The notes beneath the pieces are model-generated. The model saw nothing but the letters and a program-made list of their open reading frames with translations, was not told the origin of the DNA and made no database searches. Below are positions 42,068-50,996 of a stretch of DNA of 64,000 bases, in pieces. A program made the position numbers and the translations under genes. Each line of letters starts with the position of its first letter. Positions within the stretch are counted from its first letter, which is position 1. Source of the stretch: Actinomycetota bacterium. GTDB lineage: Bacteria > Actinomycetota > Thermoleophilia > Solirubrobacterales > Solirubrobacteraceae. The DNA is taken from the NCBI GenBank assembly GCA_005883215.1, contig VAYS01000017.1, positions 122,721 to 186,720 of the forward strand, written 5' to 3'.

Positions 42068-43303
42068 CTACAGCCGCCCCCCGACCCCGGCTGCCTCCGG
42101 GACCCCCGTCGGGTCGGGCGCCGCAGCCCCCGTCGGGCCGGGCGCCCCATCGGGTGAGTCCACCAGCTCGGCCGGCAAGGGGCCAGGACCGCGCATCTCG
42201 CACGCCCCCTGCAGCAGCCGCTCGTACTGGTCGGTGACCGCGTCCCAGGAGTACAGCTGCGCCCGCTCGAGCGCCCGCCTTCGAAGGTCCTCGACCAGCT
42301 CGGGCTCGTCGAAGCAGCGCTCGAGGGCCTCGACCAGCGCCGGCACCCCCTCGCGCCCGGAGAAGGTCAGGCCCGCATCGCCCACCGTCTCCAGGTTGGG
42401 AGCATGGTCGTTTACCACCACGCAGTTGCCCGCGGCCATCGCCTCCAGGATCACCGGATGGGTGCCCCCCACCTCGGTCGGCGCACAGAACAGGTAGGCG
42501 TGGTGCTGGAGCTCCCAGTAACCGCGCCCGAACACATAGCCGGGGAAGACCACGCGCGGATCGCCCTTGCGCCGCACCTGGCGGATGTACTCGTCCGCGT
42601 AGGGCGCCCCGCCCACGATCACCAGCTTCATCCCCCGCGCCCGCGCCGCCGGGATGCGGGCGAAGGCGTCCACCAGCAGATGCGGGTTGTTCTCCGGCTC
42701 CAGGCGGCCCACGAACAGGATGTACTTGCGCGGCTCGAGCCCCAGACGCCCGAGCGTCTCGGTCCCCTCGTACCCCGGGTCCTCGACCCCGTAGGGGATC
42801 ACGCCGATGCGCTGGCCGTAGCGGCGGGCATAGACCTCGGCCACGGCGTGCGAGTCGGTCAGGGCCCGGTCTGACCAGCGAGGCGCGCTGCGCTCGGCAA
42901 AGCGCAAGTAGGCCTTGGCCAGCGCCGGCCACTTGGAGCGGTCGGAGTCCAGCCCGTCGACGTTGATCACCGTCGGGATCTGGGCCCGGCGGGTGATCAG
43001 GCACATCGGGCTGTTGCCGGCGATGAAGAACAGGGCCACGTCGGGCTGCAGGCGCTGCGCGGCGTGGATCGACGCCAGCAGCGTGTGGGCGAAGGTGTCC
43101 AGGTACTTGTTGCGGATCGTGGGCAGGTGCACCAGGCGCGCGCCGCGCCACTCGTGCAGGGTGCGGTCCACGACGTGCGGGCGGCAGTAGACGACGACCT
43201 CGTGGCCGCGGCTCACCAGGCGGCTGGCCAGCTGTTCGGCGGCCGTCTCGAACCCCGAGTACTTGGCCGGGATGCCGCGCGTGCCGAGGATCGCGACCTT
43301 CAT
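42068..43303 (-). CDS. DUF1972-type GT4 glycosyltransferase (rhamnosyltransferase-like)
   Basis: A 411-residue GT-B enzyme. The N-terminus KVAILGTRGIPAKYSGFETA is diagnostic for DUF1972 glycosyltransferases, many of which are rhamnosyltransferases. Further features are VINVDGLDSDRSKWPALAKA, IPYGVEDPGYEGTE, FVGRLEPENNPHLLVDAFAR and EVGGTHPVILEAMAAGNCVV. The last 35 residues are low complexity (Pro/Ala/Gly). It is the last gene of a leftward run from 45076. Donor identity is inferred only from family. Confidence 0.87.
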   Translation of the reverse strand: MKVAILGTRGIPAKYSGFETAAEQLASRLVSRGHEVVVYCRPHVVDRTLHEWRGARLVHLPTIRNKYLDTFAHTLLASIHAAQRLQPDVALFFIAGNSPMCLITRRAQIPTVINVDGLDSDRSKWPALAKAYLRFAERSAPRWSDRALTDSHAVAEVYARRYGQRIGVIPYGVEDPGYEGTETLGRLGLEPRKYILFVGRLEPENNPHLLVDAFARIPAARARGMKLVIVGGAPYADEYIRQVRRKGDPRVVFPGYVFGRGYWELQHHAYLFCAPTEVGGTHPVILEAMAAGNCVVVNDHAPNLETVGDAGLTFSGREGVPALVEALERCFDEPELVEDLRRRALERAQLYSWDAVTDQYERLLQGACEMRGPGPLPAELVDSPDGAPGPTGAAAPDPTGVPEAAGVGGRL

Positions 43304-43352
43304 GCGCGAGCCCGCTTCCCGCGCCGCGCGTCCTGCGACAGAGCGGTGAGAA

Positions 43353-44432
43353 TCATCCGCCAGCAACGGTATACGCCTTGATGTGGGCGCGAGCCGAGCG
43401 CGCCCAGGAGAACACACCCGCCCGCCGGCGCCCGTCGGCGCTCATGCGCTCGCGTAGCCCGGGATCGCGGCCCACCGCGCGCAGCAGTGACGCCAGGCCG
43501 TCGGCGTCGTCGGCCTGCACGTAGCGCGCCGCCGGCCCGCACACCTCGACCACCGCGGGGCACTGGGCGGCGATGACCGGCGCGCCCGCCGCCATGGCCT
43601 CGAGCGCCGTGAGCCCGAACCCCTCGTGGCGCGCGGGGTGAACCAGGGCCGCCGCCCCCGCGTAGAGCTCGGCCAGCCGGGCCGGCGCGGGCGCCGGCTC
43701 GCACCGCACTCCCGGCCCGTCGCGCCGCGCCGAGCCCGCCAGCACCAGCTCGAGGGGCGGCTCGCCGTCGGCCTGGCACGCCTCCCGGTAGCGGGCGTGG
43801 GCGGCGAGGGCCAGCCCCAGGTTCTTGCGGGGCTCGTCGTCTCCCACATAGAGAAGATGGCGCCCTTGGCGGGCGCCGGGTTCGTCCACGTCGGCGCCGC
43901 GCCCTCGGCTCGCCGGCCCCCGGCCTTCGATCTGGCCCGGCCCGTGGTGGGCGACCACCACCCGCTCGCCGCCCACCCCCCAGTGCTGGGCCAGCTCTGA
44001 CGCGGTGGCGTGCGAGACGCATACCACCGCCTCGGCGCCGCGGACCGCCGCCCGGTGGGCGAGCGCCGCGTAGCGGCGAAAGCGCGCGTCGAACAGCTCC
44101 GGGTGCGCCACGAAGGCCAAGTCGTGCACGGTCACCACCTGCCCGCACCGCGTCCCCCGCCCGCGCGCGGGCAGCGGATGGTGGATGACGTCGGCCCCGA
44201 CCCGACGCCCCCGGCGGGGCAGCTCGACGTCGGTCCACAGGCGGTCCAGGAGCAGGTTGACCGCGCTGCCCACCCCCCCGCCCGCGGGCGCCGGGCGCCG
44301 CGGGTTGGCGGCGCGCACCACCTCCACCCCGGCCTCCTCGAGCGCCGCGCCGAGCCGGTCCACATAGACCGAGGTGCCGCTCGGCCCCCGCCGGGAGAAG
44401 GTGGTGTCGAGCAGGACGCGCACCGGTCTCAC
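43353..44432 (-). CDS. GT4-like glycosyltransferase
   Basis: A 359-residue GT-B enzyme: VRVLLDTTFSRRGPSGTSVY, QVVTVHDLAFVAHPELFDAR, AVVCVSHATASELAQHWGVG, YVGDDEPRKNLGLALAAHAR and HPARHEGFGLTALEAMAAGA. The VTVHDL segment groups it with the proteins at 1613 and 49115. GTG start overlaps the methyltransferase stop (GTGA), so both are co-translated. Substrate unknown. Confidence 0.85.
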   Translation of the reverse strand: MRPVRVLLDTTFSRRGPSGTSVYVDRLGAALEEAGVEVVRAANPRRPAPAGGGVGSAVNLLLDRLWTDVELPRRGRRVGADVIHHPLPARGRGTRCGQVVTVHDLAFVAHPELFDARFRRYAALAHRAAVRGAEAVVCVSHATASELAQHWGVGGERVVVAHHGPGQIEGRGPASRGRGADVDEPGARQGRHLLYVGDDEPRKNLGLALAAHARYREACQADGEPPLELVLAGSARRDGPGVRCEPAPAPARLAELYAGAAALVHPARHEGFGLTALEAMAAGAPVIAAQCPAVVEVCGPAARYVQADDADGLASLLRAVGRDPGLRERMSADGRRRAGVFSWARSARAHIKAYTVAGG

Positions 44433-45076
44433 CAGCGCCCGCGCCGGGCGAGCGCGTGCAGCGAGCGCCGCAGCCCCGGCGGGCCGCCCACCGCCCGGAC
44501 CGACACCCCGTCGAACCCCAGCTCCTCGAGCAGGGCGGCCAGGGTGCGCGGGGTGAAGAAGCGGACGTGGTCCGAGCGCGGATCAAAGCGGGCGTCCAGC
44601 GCCCGCGCGCGAAGCGCCAGCGCCGCCACGCCCATCCGCCCCAGGTTGGGCGTCGTCAGCGCCAGCGTGCCACGCGGTCGCAGCACCCGCCGCAGCTCGG
44701 AGACGAACCCCTGCACGTCGAGCACGTGCTCGATCACCTCCCCCGCCCACACCACGTCCACTTCGGCGTCGTCCAGCGGGAGCGGCTCGCCCGGCGCCCA
44801 CCGCCGGGCGTCCAGGCCCTCGGCGCCGCCCTCCTTTGCCGGCCACGCCGCGCGCGCGCGGCGCAGCGCCTCCTCGGCCACATCGACCGCCACCGGCACC
44901 GCCCCCGCCCGCGCCAGCTCGACGCTGAACTCGCCCGCCCCGCAGCCGACGTCGAGCACCCGCTGGCCGGGACGCACGTGCTCGAGCAGGAACGTGCGCC
45001 GGCGCTCGAAGTCCTCCGGGACGCCACCCGGCTCCACGGCCTGCCACACGGCCTCGCGGTAGGCGCTGCCCGCCAT
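44429..45076 (-). CDS. Class I SAM-dependent methyltransferase
   Basis: A 215-residue methyltransferase: RVLDVGCGAGEFSVELARAG (motif I), PVAVDVAEEALRRARAAWPA, VDVVWAGEVIEHVLDVQGFV, RRVLRPRGTLALTTPNLGRM and FFTPRTLAALLEELGFDGVS. All SAM-binding motifs are intact. First gene of the leftward operon 45076-42068, so it probably methylates a sugar in the chain built by the two following glycosyltransferases. It shares a palindromic promoter with the divergent GT gene at 45101. Confidence 0.84.
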   Translation of the reverse strand: MAGSAYREAVWQAVEPGGVPEDFERRRTFLLEHVRPGQRVLDVGCGAGEFSVELARAGAVPVAVDVAEEALRRARAAWPAKEGGAEGLDARRWAPGEPLPLDDAEVDVVWAGEVIEHVLDVQGFVSELRRVLRPRGTLALTTPNLGRMGVAALALRARALDARFDPRSDHVRFFTPRTLAALLEELGFDGVSVRAVGGPPGLRRSLHALARRGRW

Positions 45077-45084
45077 GCGCGCCA

Positions 45085-45094
45085 AGGCTAGCCT
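45085..45094. promoter_or_regulatory. Palindromic AGGCTAGCCT serving two divergent leaderless genes
   Basis: The perfect 10-bp palindrome presents TAGCCT on both strands: plus 45089-45094, 6 nt before GTG 45101; minus 45090-45085, 8 nt before ATG 45076. The whole intergenic gap is only 24 bp. One sequence thus seems to be the -10 box for both directions. Confidence 0.5.
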
Positions 45095-45100
45095 CCGCTC

Positions 45101-46123
45101 GTGACTCGCTCGGGCCCCTCCTTGCTGGCGGTGTGCGCCGTCGCCCACCCCGGGGGCGCCGAGGAGGGCCTGCTGCGCCTGCTGGCGCGCCTGGGCGCGC
45201 GGGGCTGGAGCGGAACGGTGACCGCCCCGGCCCAAGGGCCGGTGACCGAGCGCGCGCGCCAGCTGGGCTTCGCCACCAGCGCCCTGGCGCTCGGCGGGCT
45301 GGGCGCGCGGCGCGGCGCGCGGGCGCTGGCTTCCTGGCCGCGCGCCCGGCGCCTGGCGCGCTCGGCCGACGTCGTCTACCTCAACGGGACGGTGCCCGGC
45401 CGGCTCCTGCCCGCCCTGGCGGGACAGCGCACCGTCCTGCACGTCCACGACCTGGTCGAGCGGGTGCCGGGAATGTGGCGCCGGGCGGCGGTGGTGCTCG
45501 CCGACTCCGAAGCGGTCGCCGGGCGCCTGGGCGGCCTGGGCGCCCATGTCGTCTATTGCCCGGTCGAGCTCGACCCGCCCCCGGTGAGCGCCCCCTGGCC
45601 GGCCGACGGCCGCCCGGTGGTGGGCTTCGTGGGGCGCATCGAGCCGCGCAAGGGCCCGCTCGATCTGATCGCCGCTACCCCCGCGATCCACGCCGCGCGC
45701 CCCGACGCGCGGGTGGTGATCGTGGGCGACGATCCCTACGACAGCGATCCCGACTATGTTGAGACCGTGCGGGACGCACACGATGTGGAGCACTACGGAT
45801 GGGTGCCAAGCGCCGCCGGACTGATGCGCCACCTCGATGTCCTCGTGGCGCCGTCGCTGGCGGAGCCCTTCGGCACCGTCTTGGCCGAGGCGATGGCCGC
45901 CGGCACGCCGGTGGTGGCCACCCGCGTGGGCGGCGTGCCCGAGGTGGTCCCCGACGGGCGCGCGGGCGTGCTCGTCGACCCCGGCGCCCCCGCGCAGGTC
46001 GCCGACGCCGTCCTGCGGGTGCTCGCCCGGCGTGAGCAGATGGGCCGGCAGGCCCGGCAGGCGGCCCGCCGCTTTGACGCCGACGCCTACGCCGAGCGCG
46101 TGGAGGCGCTGATCCTCGGGTGA
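45101..46123 (+). CDS. GT4-like glycosyltransferase
   Basis: A 340-residue GT-B enzyme: LLAVCAVAHPGGAEEGLLRL, VVYLNGTVPGRLLPALAGQR, TVLHVHDLVERVPGMWRRAA, VGFVGRIEPRKGPLDLIAAT, VVIVGDDPYDSDPDYVETVR and AEPFGTVLAEAMAAGTPVVA. First gene of a three-gene rightward unit (45101-48101) joined by GTGA overlaps. Substrate unknown. Confidence 0.86.
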   Translation: MTRSGPSLLAVCAVAHPGGAEEGLLRLLARLGARGWSGTVTAPAQGPVTERARQLGFATSALALGGLGARRGARALASWPRARRLARSADVVYLNGTVPGRLLPALAGQRTVLHVHDLVERVPGMWRRAAVVLADSEAVAGRLGGLGAHVVYCPVELDPPPVSAPWPADGRPVVGFVGRIEPRKGPLDLIAATPAIHAARPDARVVIVGDDPYDSDPDYVETVRDAHDVEHYGWVPSAAGLMRHLDVLVAPSLAEPFGTVLAEAMAAGTPVVATRVGGVPEVVPDGRAGVLVDPGAPAQVADAVLRVLARREQMGRQARQAARRFDADAYAERVEALILG

Positions 46124-47043
46124 GGCTGGCGTTCGACAGCCGCCCGGCGTCTGACCCCCGCGGCGTCGGCCGCTACGTGCGCTGCCTGCTCGAGGGCCTG
46201 CGCGAGACGGCCCCCTCGGGCAGCGAGATCGTCGAGACCCACCGCCCCCGCCGCGCCGACATCTTTCACTCGCCATGGATCGACGGGGCGATGATCCGCC
46301 CGCCGTGTCCGATGGTGGTGACGGTGCACGACATCGTCCCCCTCAAGCGGCGCTCGGAGTACCTGCGCACCGGATTGCGCTTTCGCCTGCGCTACCTGGC
46401 CATACAGCGGGCGATGCGGGTGATCGTCCCCACCCAGGCGGTGGCCGAGGACGTGGTGGCCCGGCTTGACCTCGACCCCAAGCTGGTGGCGGTGATCCCC
46501 GAGGCGCCCGCGCCCAGCATGTACACGCGCAGCGCCGAGGAGGTCGCCGCCGCGCGCGACCGCTACCGCCTGCCCGCCGACTACCTGCTGTGGGTGGGCG
46601 GCCTGCAGCACCCCGATCCGCGTAAGCGGGTGGCCGCGCTGGCCGACGCCCCGCGTGACCTTCCGCTGGTCATGGTCGGCCCCACCCGCCCGTGGGCCCA
46701 CGAGCTGCCCGACGTCACGCTCACCGGCCAGGTCTCTGACGAGGACCTGGCCGCGATCTACAGCGGCGCCCACGCGCTGGTGATGGCTTCCGACGACGAG
46801 GGCTTCGGCCTGCCCACCGTCGAGGCGCTGGCCTGCGGCACCCCGGTGGTGGCCTGTGACCTGCCCGCGCTGCGCGAGGTGCTCGACGACCGCGCCACCT
46901 TCGTGGACACCGGGGACATCCGCGCCCTGCTCACCGCCGCCGCCGCCGTCCGCCGCCCGGCCCCGCCCCCGCCGCCGTGGAGCTGGGACGACGCGGCGGA
47001 CGCCACGTGGTCGGTCTACGCCGCCGCCGTCCGGGCGGCGTGA
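46120..47043 (+). CDS. Short GT4-like glycosyltransferase
   Basis: A 307-residue protein, about 50 residues shorter than typical GT4 enzymes because the acceptor domain is trimmed. Seen are RLAFDSRPASDPRGVGRYVR, VVTVHDIVPLKRRSEYLRTG, VIVPTQAVAEDVVARLDLDP, LLWVGGLQHPDPRKRVAALA and DDEGFGLPTVEALACGTPVV. GTG starts in a GTGA overlap on both sides. The C-terminus is proline-rich (RRPAPPPPPWSW). Confidence 0.83.
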   Translation: MRLAFDSRPASDPRGVGRYVRCLLEGLRETAPSGSEIVETHRPRRADIFHSPWIDGAMIRPPCPMVVTVHDIVPLKRRSEYLRTGLRFRLRYLAIQRAMRVIVPTQAVAEDVVARLDLDPKLVAVIPEAPAPSMYTRSAEEVAAARDRYRLPADYLLWVGGLQHPDPRKRVAALADAPRDLPLVMVGPTRPWAHELPDVTLTGQVSDEDLAAIYSGAHALVMASDDEGFGLPTVEALACGTPVVACDLPALREVLDDRATFVDTGDIRALLTAAAAVRRPAPPPPPWSWDDAADATWSVYAAAVRAA

Positions 47044-48101
47044 TCGGCTCGGACCGCTCGGCGCTGATCGACGGCTACTACGCCTTCGAGCTGCCCGAGC
47101 ACGCGGGCGTGCCCCGAGCCCTGGCGCGCTGGCCACACGCGCTGGCCGCGCCGCTGAACCGAATCGGAGCGCTACGCGGGCTGGCGCTGACGTTCGCCAG
47201 CATCCGATACGAGGCGATCGTCTGCGTCCGGGCCGACCCCGGCTGGCGATCGTTGCTGCTCGGTCGCGCCGTGCTCGGTCGCCGACGCAAGCTGGTCGTC
47301 CTCCAATTCATCGTCCATCCCCACCGCGCGGGCGGGCGGGGGCGGCTGGCCGATGTCATCTGGGACCCGATCGACCGCTGGGCGGTGCGGCGAGCGATGC
47401 GCCGCGGGCAGGTCCTGTCGGCGTGGGAACGCGACGAATACGCCGTCCGCTATCGGCTGAGGCCCGAGCGGTTCGTCTACGTCCCCTGGGCCTGGCGCCG
47501 CACCCCGGCCGGTGGCCCACCGCCCCCGCGCGGCGCCGGCGTGCTCGCCGCCGGCCGGGCCTTCTGCGACTGGCCCACCCTGTTTGCCGCCGAGGAGGCC
47601 GAGGCGGCCGAAGGCCGGCCCTGGAAGCTGACCGTGGTCTGCGGCGGGCATGACCTCGGGCGGGTCCGAAACCTCAATCGCGCCGGACGGGCGATGGTGC
47701 ATTGCGACATCCCCGAACGCGACTACGCCCGCTTGCTCGCCCAGACGGGCGTCCTGGTCATCCCCATGCGCGACGCCGGCATCAGCCAGGGTCATGCCCG
47801 CCTGACCGACGCCAACCAGGCCGGCGTTCCAGTCGTGGCCTCGGCGACCCGGAGCCTGCAGCGCTACACGACCGACGGCGTCAACGCCCTGCTGGTCCCC
47901 TCCGGCGACCCGCAGGCGCTCGCCCGGGCGGTGCGCCGGCTGCTGGAGGATGCGGCGCTGGCCGAGCGCCTGCGCACCGCCGCCTGGGAGCGCTCGGCGG
48001 CCTGGACGTGGAGCGACTACATCGGGGCGATACGCGCCGTGATCGCCGACCGTCCGCCGGACCTGCCGCCCGACGGCCAGGAAACGGCTACCGGGCGCTA
48101 G
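47040..48101 (+). CDS. GT4-like glycosyltransferase
   Basis: A 353-residue GT-B protein with a less typical acceptor domain (SALIDGYYAFELPEHAGVPR, LVVLQFIVHPHRAGGRGRLA). The donor half is clearer: VLAAGRAFCDWPTLFAAEEA, LLAQTGVLVIPMRDAGISQG, HARLTDANQAGVPVVASATR and DGVNALLVPSGDPQALARAV. The E-x7-E pair of GT4 is replaced by a form with Asp in SQGHARLTDANQAG, so it is a diverged family member. Last gene of the three-gene unit. Confidence 0.75.
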   Translation: MIGSDRSALIDGYYAFELPEHAGVPRALARWPHALAAPLNRIGALRGLALTFASIRYEAIVCVRADPGWRSLLLGRAVLGRRRKLVVLQFIVHPHRAGGRGRLADVIWDPIDRWAVRRAMRRGQVLSAWERDEYAVRYRLRPERFVYVPWAWRRTPAGGPPPPRGAGVLAAGRAFCDWPTLFAAEEAEAAEGRPWKLTVVCGGHDLGRVRNLNRAGRAMVHCDIPERDYARLLAQTGVLVIPMRDAGISQGHARLTDANQAGVPVVASATRSLQRYTTDGVNALLVPSGDPQALARAVRRLLEDAALAERLRTAAWERSAAWTWSDYIGAIRAVIADRPPDLPPDGQETATGR

Positions 48102-48107
48102 CGCGGC

Positions 48108-49115
48108 TTATCGCGGCGGGCGCAGGCCCAGCGGCACGCGCGGGCGCACGCCGAGACCACGGCGGCGCCCGGCCAGGCGCCGGCGCCGGCGCAGCGCCCG
48201 ACCCATCAGCGCCAGCGCGTCGCGGTAGCCGCCGAGCAGATGGCGCTCGCGCAGGAGCACGTGGCCGAACGCCAGCAGCTCGTAGACGAGGACGATCGGC
48301 AGATCGCGGGCCAGCGCCGCCGGCGAGTCGTTCTTGGCGATCATCAGGTAGCGGTTTCGGAACTGCAGGCGGCGGTGTCGGGCGGGAAGCCCGCCGCGGG
48401 TGCTGGGGCTGTAGAAGCGCACGTGCCGAGCGATCGCAGCCGGCTGATAGCGGCAGCGCCAGCCCAGCGTGCGCAGGCGCCAGGCCAGGTCGGCGTCGGC
48501 CGCCCAAAGCTCGAAGTCCTCGTCGAGCACCTCGCCGTCCAGGGCGCACTGCTCGAGCGCCCGGCGCCGGTAGAGCACGGCGGCGCCGTCGCCGCCGAAC
48601 GCCTCGGCCGCCCGCGGGTAGGCGGCCGCCGGGGCGCCGTGTCCGACCAGCGAGTTCTTGCGCCGGCGGTCGACGGTCATTCCGGCGGCGTCTATCTCGG
48701 ACAGTCGCTCCCCGGGCCGCAGGCCGGTGGCGCGCAGCAGCCGCGGCGCGACCGCGCCCACATCGGGGTCCGCCAGCTCGGCCAGGGCGGCGGCGAGGAA
48801 GCCCTCCTCCAGGACGCAGTCGGCGTTGAGCAGCAGCACCGCCTCGCCCGCGCACGCACGCAGGCCGGCGTTGACCGCCGCGCAGTAGCTCACCCGGGGC
48901 TCGAGCCGCACCACGCTCGCTCCGTGGGCCTCGGCCACCGCCGCGGTGTCGTCGGTGCAGGCGTCATCGACCACCACCAGCTCGGCGCCCTGCCGGGCCG
49001 CCGCGGGCAGCGAGCGCTCGAGCCGCTGGGCCTCGTCGACGCTGAGCACGAGGATGCTGGCCGCCGGCGCCGCGCGCGCGCCCGAGGGCGGCGAGTCGCC
49101 GGCGCCGGGGACCAT
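48108..49115 (-). CDS. GT2 family glycosyltransferase (rhamnosyltransferase-like)
   Basis: A 335-residue GT-A enzyme: SILVLSVDEAQRLERSLPAA, LVVVDDACTDDTAAVAEAHG, YCAAVNAGLRACAGEAVLLL, the NADCVLEEGF metal motif, VGAVAPRLLRATGLRPGERL, AFGGDGAAVLYRRRALEQCA, EDFELWAADADLAWRLRTLG and a basic C-terminal membrane-binding part. This pattern matches the WbbL/rhamnosyltransferase branch. ATG overlaps the upstream stop (a GTG 3 nt earlier is also possible). Cotranslated with the GT gene 49115-50143. Confidence 0.85.
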   Translation of the reverse strand: MVPGAGDSPPSGARAAPAASILVLSVDEAQRLERSLPAAARQGAELVVVDDACTDDTAAVAEAHGASVVRLEPRVSYCAAVNAGLRACAGEAVLLLNADCVLEEGFLAAALAELADPDVGAVAPRLLRATGLRPGERLSEIDAAGMTVDRRRKNSLVGHGAPAAAYPRAAEAFGGDGAAVLYRRRALEQCALDGEVLDEDFELWAADADLAWRLRTLGWRCRYQPAAIARHVRFYSPSTRGGLPARHRRLQFRNRYLMIAKNDSPAALARDLPIVLVYELLAFGHVLLRERHLLGGYRDALALMGRALRRRRRLAGRRRGLGVRPRVPLGLRPPR

Positions 49116-50143
49116 CACACCAGCTCGCGGTAGACGGCGACGGTGGCAGCCGCCGTCGCCTCCCACGACAGGCTGCCCGCCCGCTCGCGGCCGGCGGCGA
49201 TCAGCTGCTCGCGCGTGTCGCGGTCCTCGAGCGCCGCGCGCATGCGCTCGGCCAGGACCCGGTCGTCGCCCGGGGGGAAGTACAGCGCCGCGCGGCCGCC
49301 GGTCTCGGGCAGCACCGTCGCCTCGGCCGCCACCACCGGCGTGGAGCGCGCCATGGCCTCGACCACCACGAGGCCAAAGCCCTCGTAGCGGCTGGGATGC
49401 ACGAGCACGTCGGCGTCCGCCAGCAGGGCGTCGAGGTCGGCGTCCTCGATGTAGCCCGTGAGCTCGAGCGGCTCCTCGCCCGCCGCCGCCCGCAGGCGCG
49501 GGCCCTCGCCGGCGTCCAGACCGGCGAGCACCAGGCGGTGGGGCAGGCCCTCGCGCCGCAGCGAGCGCCACGCGCGCACCAGGCAGGCGAAGTCCTTCTT
49601 GCCCCGCAGATCGCCCACGCCGAGGACGTAGGGGCCCGCGTCCTGCGGCCGGGATCCGGCCGAGCGCCGACCCCGGCGGGGCAGCGCCGGCGCCAGCGGG
49701 ATCACCCGGACGCGCTCGGGGCCGATGCCATACCGGCGCTGGAGATCCTCGGCGGTAAAGCGCGAGACGCAGATGATGCGCTCCGCCGAGCGGGCGGCCC
49801 GCGGCGCCACGGCGCGGAACTTCAGAGCGGTCAGCCGACCGAAGTCCTCGGGGTGCGCCTCGAAGGCCAGGTCGTGCACGGTCACCACCCCCGGACAGCT
49901 GCGCCGCAGCGGGAGAAAGCAGTTGGGCGCGTGCAGGACCGCCGAGCCGGCTCGCCGCGCCGCCCGCGCCAGCCCCACCTGCTCCCACACGAACTCCGGT
50001 CCCGGGGTGCTGCGGGAGACGAAGTTCAGCTGAAGCCCGTCGGCGGCGGCGGGCAGCGCGCCGAGCAGGCGCGCCGTGTAACGACCCCAGCCGCGCAGGG
50101 CCAGGGCGTGGGCGTCGGTCGCGTCGACGGTGACCACCGGCAT
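49115..50143 (-). CDS. GT4-like glycosyltransferase
   Basis: A 342-residue GT-B enzyme: VVTVDATDAHALALRGWGRY, FVWEQVGLARAARRAGSAVL, VVTVHDLAFEAHPEDFGRLT, IICVSRFTAEDLQRRYGIGP, YVLGVGDLRGKKDFACLVRA and SRYEGFGLVVVEAMARSTPV. I chose ATG 50143, not the in-frame ATG 50173, because a TACGCT box lies 8 nt upstream of it and family members begin here. Divergent from the TagA-type gene. Confidence 0.85.
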   Translation of the reverse strand: MPVVTVDATDAHALALRGWGRYTARLLGALPAAADGLQLNFVSRSTPGPEFVWEQVGLARAARRAGSAVLHAPNCFLPLRRSCPGVVTVHDLAFEAHPEDFGRLTALKFRAVAPRAARSAERIICVSRFTAEDLQRRYGIGPERVRVIPLAPALPRRGRRSAGSRPQDAGPYVLGVGDLRGKKDFACLVRAWRSLRREGLPHRLVLAGLDAGEGPRLRAAAGEEPLELTGYIEDADLDALLADADVLVHPSRYEGFGLVVVEAMARSTPVVAAEATVLPETGGRAALYFPPGDDRVLAERMRAALEDRDTREQLIAAGRERAGSLSWEATAAATVAVYRELV

Positions 50144-50151
50144 GGCGGCGA

Positions 50152-50157
50152 AGCGTA
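50152..50157 (-). promoter_or_regulatory. -10 hexamer TACGCT for the leftward GT4 gene
   Basis: TACGCT on the minus strand ends 8 nt before ATG 50143 and settles the choice between two candidate ATGs. Confidence 0.4.
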
Positions 50158-50184
50158 GGTGAGCGAGTGCCATGATTCCCGGCG

Positions 50185-50961
50185 ATGGCGGTCGACACCG
50201 AGCAGGTCAGCACCGGGGCCTCGCGCATCTTCGACATCCCGATCGACCTCGGTCGACCCGCCGAGCTCTTGCATCGGATCACCGGCTGGGTGGGGCAGGG
50301 CGGCCCCCCGCGGCGGGTCATGTACGTAAACGCCCACGTGCTCAACCAGTCCCAGGAGAACCCGCTGCTGAGGCGCACCCTGGAGGAGGCCGACCTCGTC
50401 TACTGCGACGGCTACGGGGTGCGCCTGGCGGCCAAGGCGCTCGAGGTCCAGACCCCGCACCGCATGACCGGCGCGGACTGGATCTGGGGCCTGGCCACGA
50501 TGTGCGAGCGGGCGGAGCAGTCGATCTACCTGCTGGGGTCCGAGCCCGGCGTCGCCTCGGAGGCCGCCACCCGGCTGCACCGCCTGTATCCCCGCCTGCA
50601 GGTGACCGGCGCCCACCACGGCTACTTCGACCTCGACTCCCCCCACGCCGACCGCGTGATCGAGGACATCAACGAGCAGGAGCCCGATATCGTGCTCGTG
50701 GGGATGGGCACGCCCAAGCAGGAGCTGTGGGTGGAGCGCAACGCGTCCCTGCTGCGGGCAGACGTCCTGTGGACGGTTGGCGCCCTCTTCGACTATGTCT
50801 CCGGCCGCGTCCCCCGAGCCCCGGCGTGGCTGGCCGACAACGGACTGGAATGGATATTTCGGCTGGCGATCGAACCGCAGCGCATGTGGCGCCGGTACCT
50901 GCTGGGCAACCCGGTGTTCGTCTCGCGCGTGATCAGCCAAGCCCGCCACCGCGACGGCTGA
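50185..50961 (+). CDS. WecG/TagA/CpsF family glycosyltransferase (second copy)
   Basis: A 258-residue GT26-type enzyme: SRIFDIPIDLGRPAELLHRI, VMYVNAHVLNQSQENPLLRR, the YCDGYGVRLAAKAL segment with the catalytic-type Asp, IYLLGSEPGVASEAATRLHR, IVLVGMGTPKQELWVERNAS and VGALFDYVSGRVPRAPAWLA, then NGLEWIFRLAIEPQRMWRRY. It keeps the NAHVLN motif that the copy at 23399 lacks, so the two probably use different lipid-linked acceptors. Gene overlaps or abuts the membrane protein gene that follows. Confidence 0.86.
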   Translation: MAVDTEQVSTGASRIFDIPIDLGRPAELLHRITGWVGQGGPPRRVMYVNAHVLNQSQENPLLRRTLEEADLVYCDGYGVRLAAKALEVQTPHRMTGADWIWGLATMCERAEQSIYLLGSEPGVASEAATRLHRLYPRLQVTGAHHGYFDLDSPHADRVIEDINEQEPDIVLVGMGTPKQELWVERNASLLRADVLWTVGALFDYVSGRVPRAPAWLADNGLEWIFRLAIEPQRMWRRYLLGNPVFVSRVISQARHRDG

Positions 50962-50996
50962 GACGCTGGGCCTGGCTGGCCGGGCAGCTGGCCGCG

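Noticed and set aside
48108..50378. 756-codon leftward frame covering two glycosyltransferase genes
   Set aside because: Only the part from 49115 leftward matches GT2; the rest is a shifted shadow of the GT4 gene 49115-50143.
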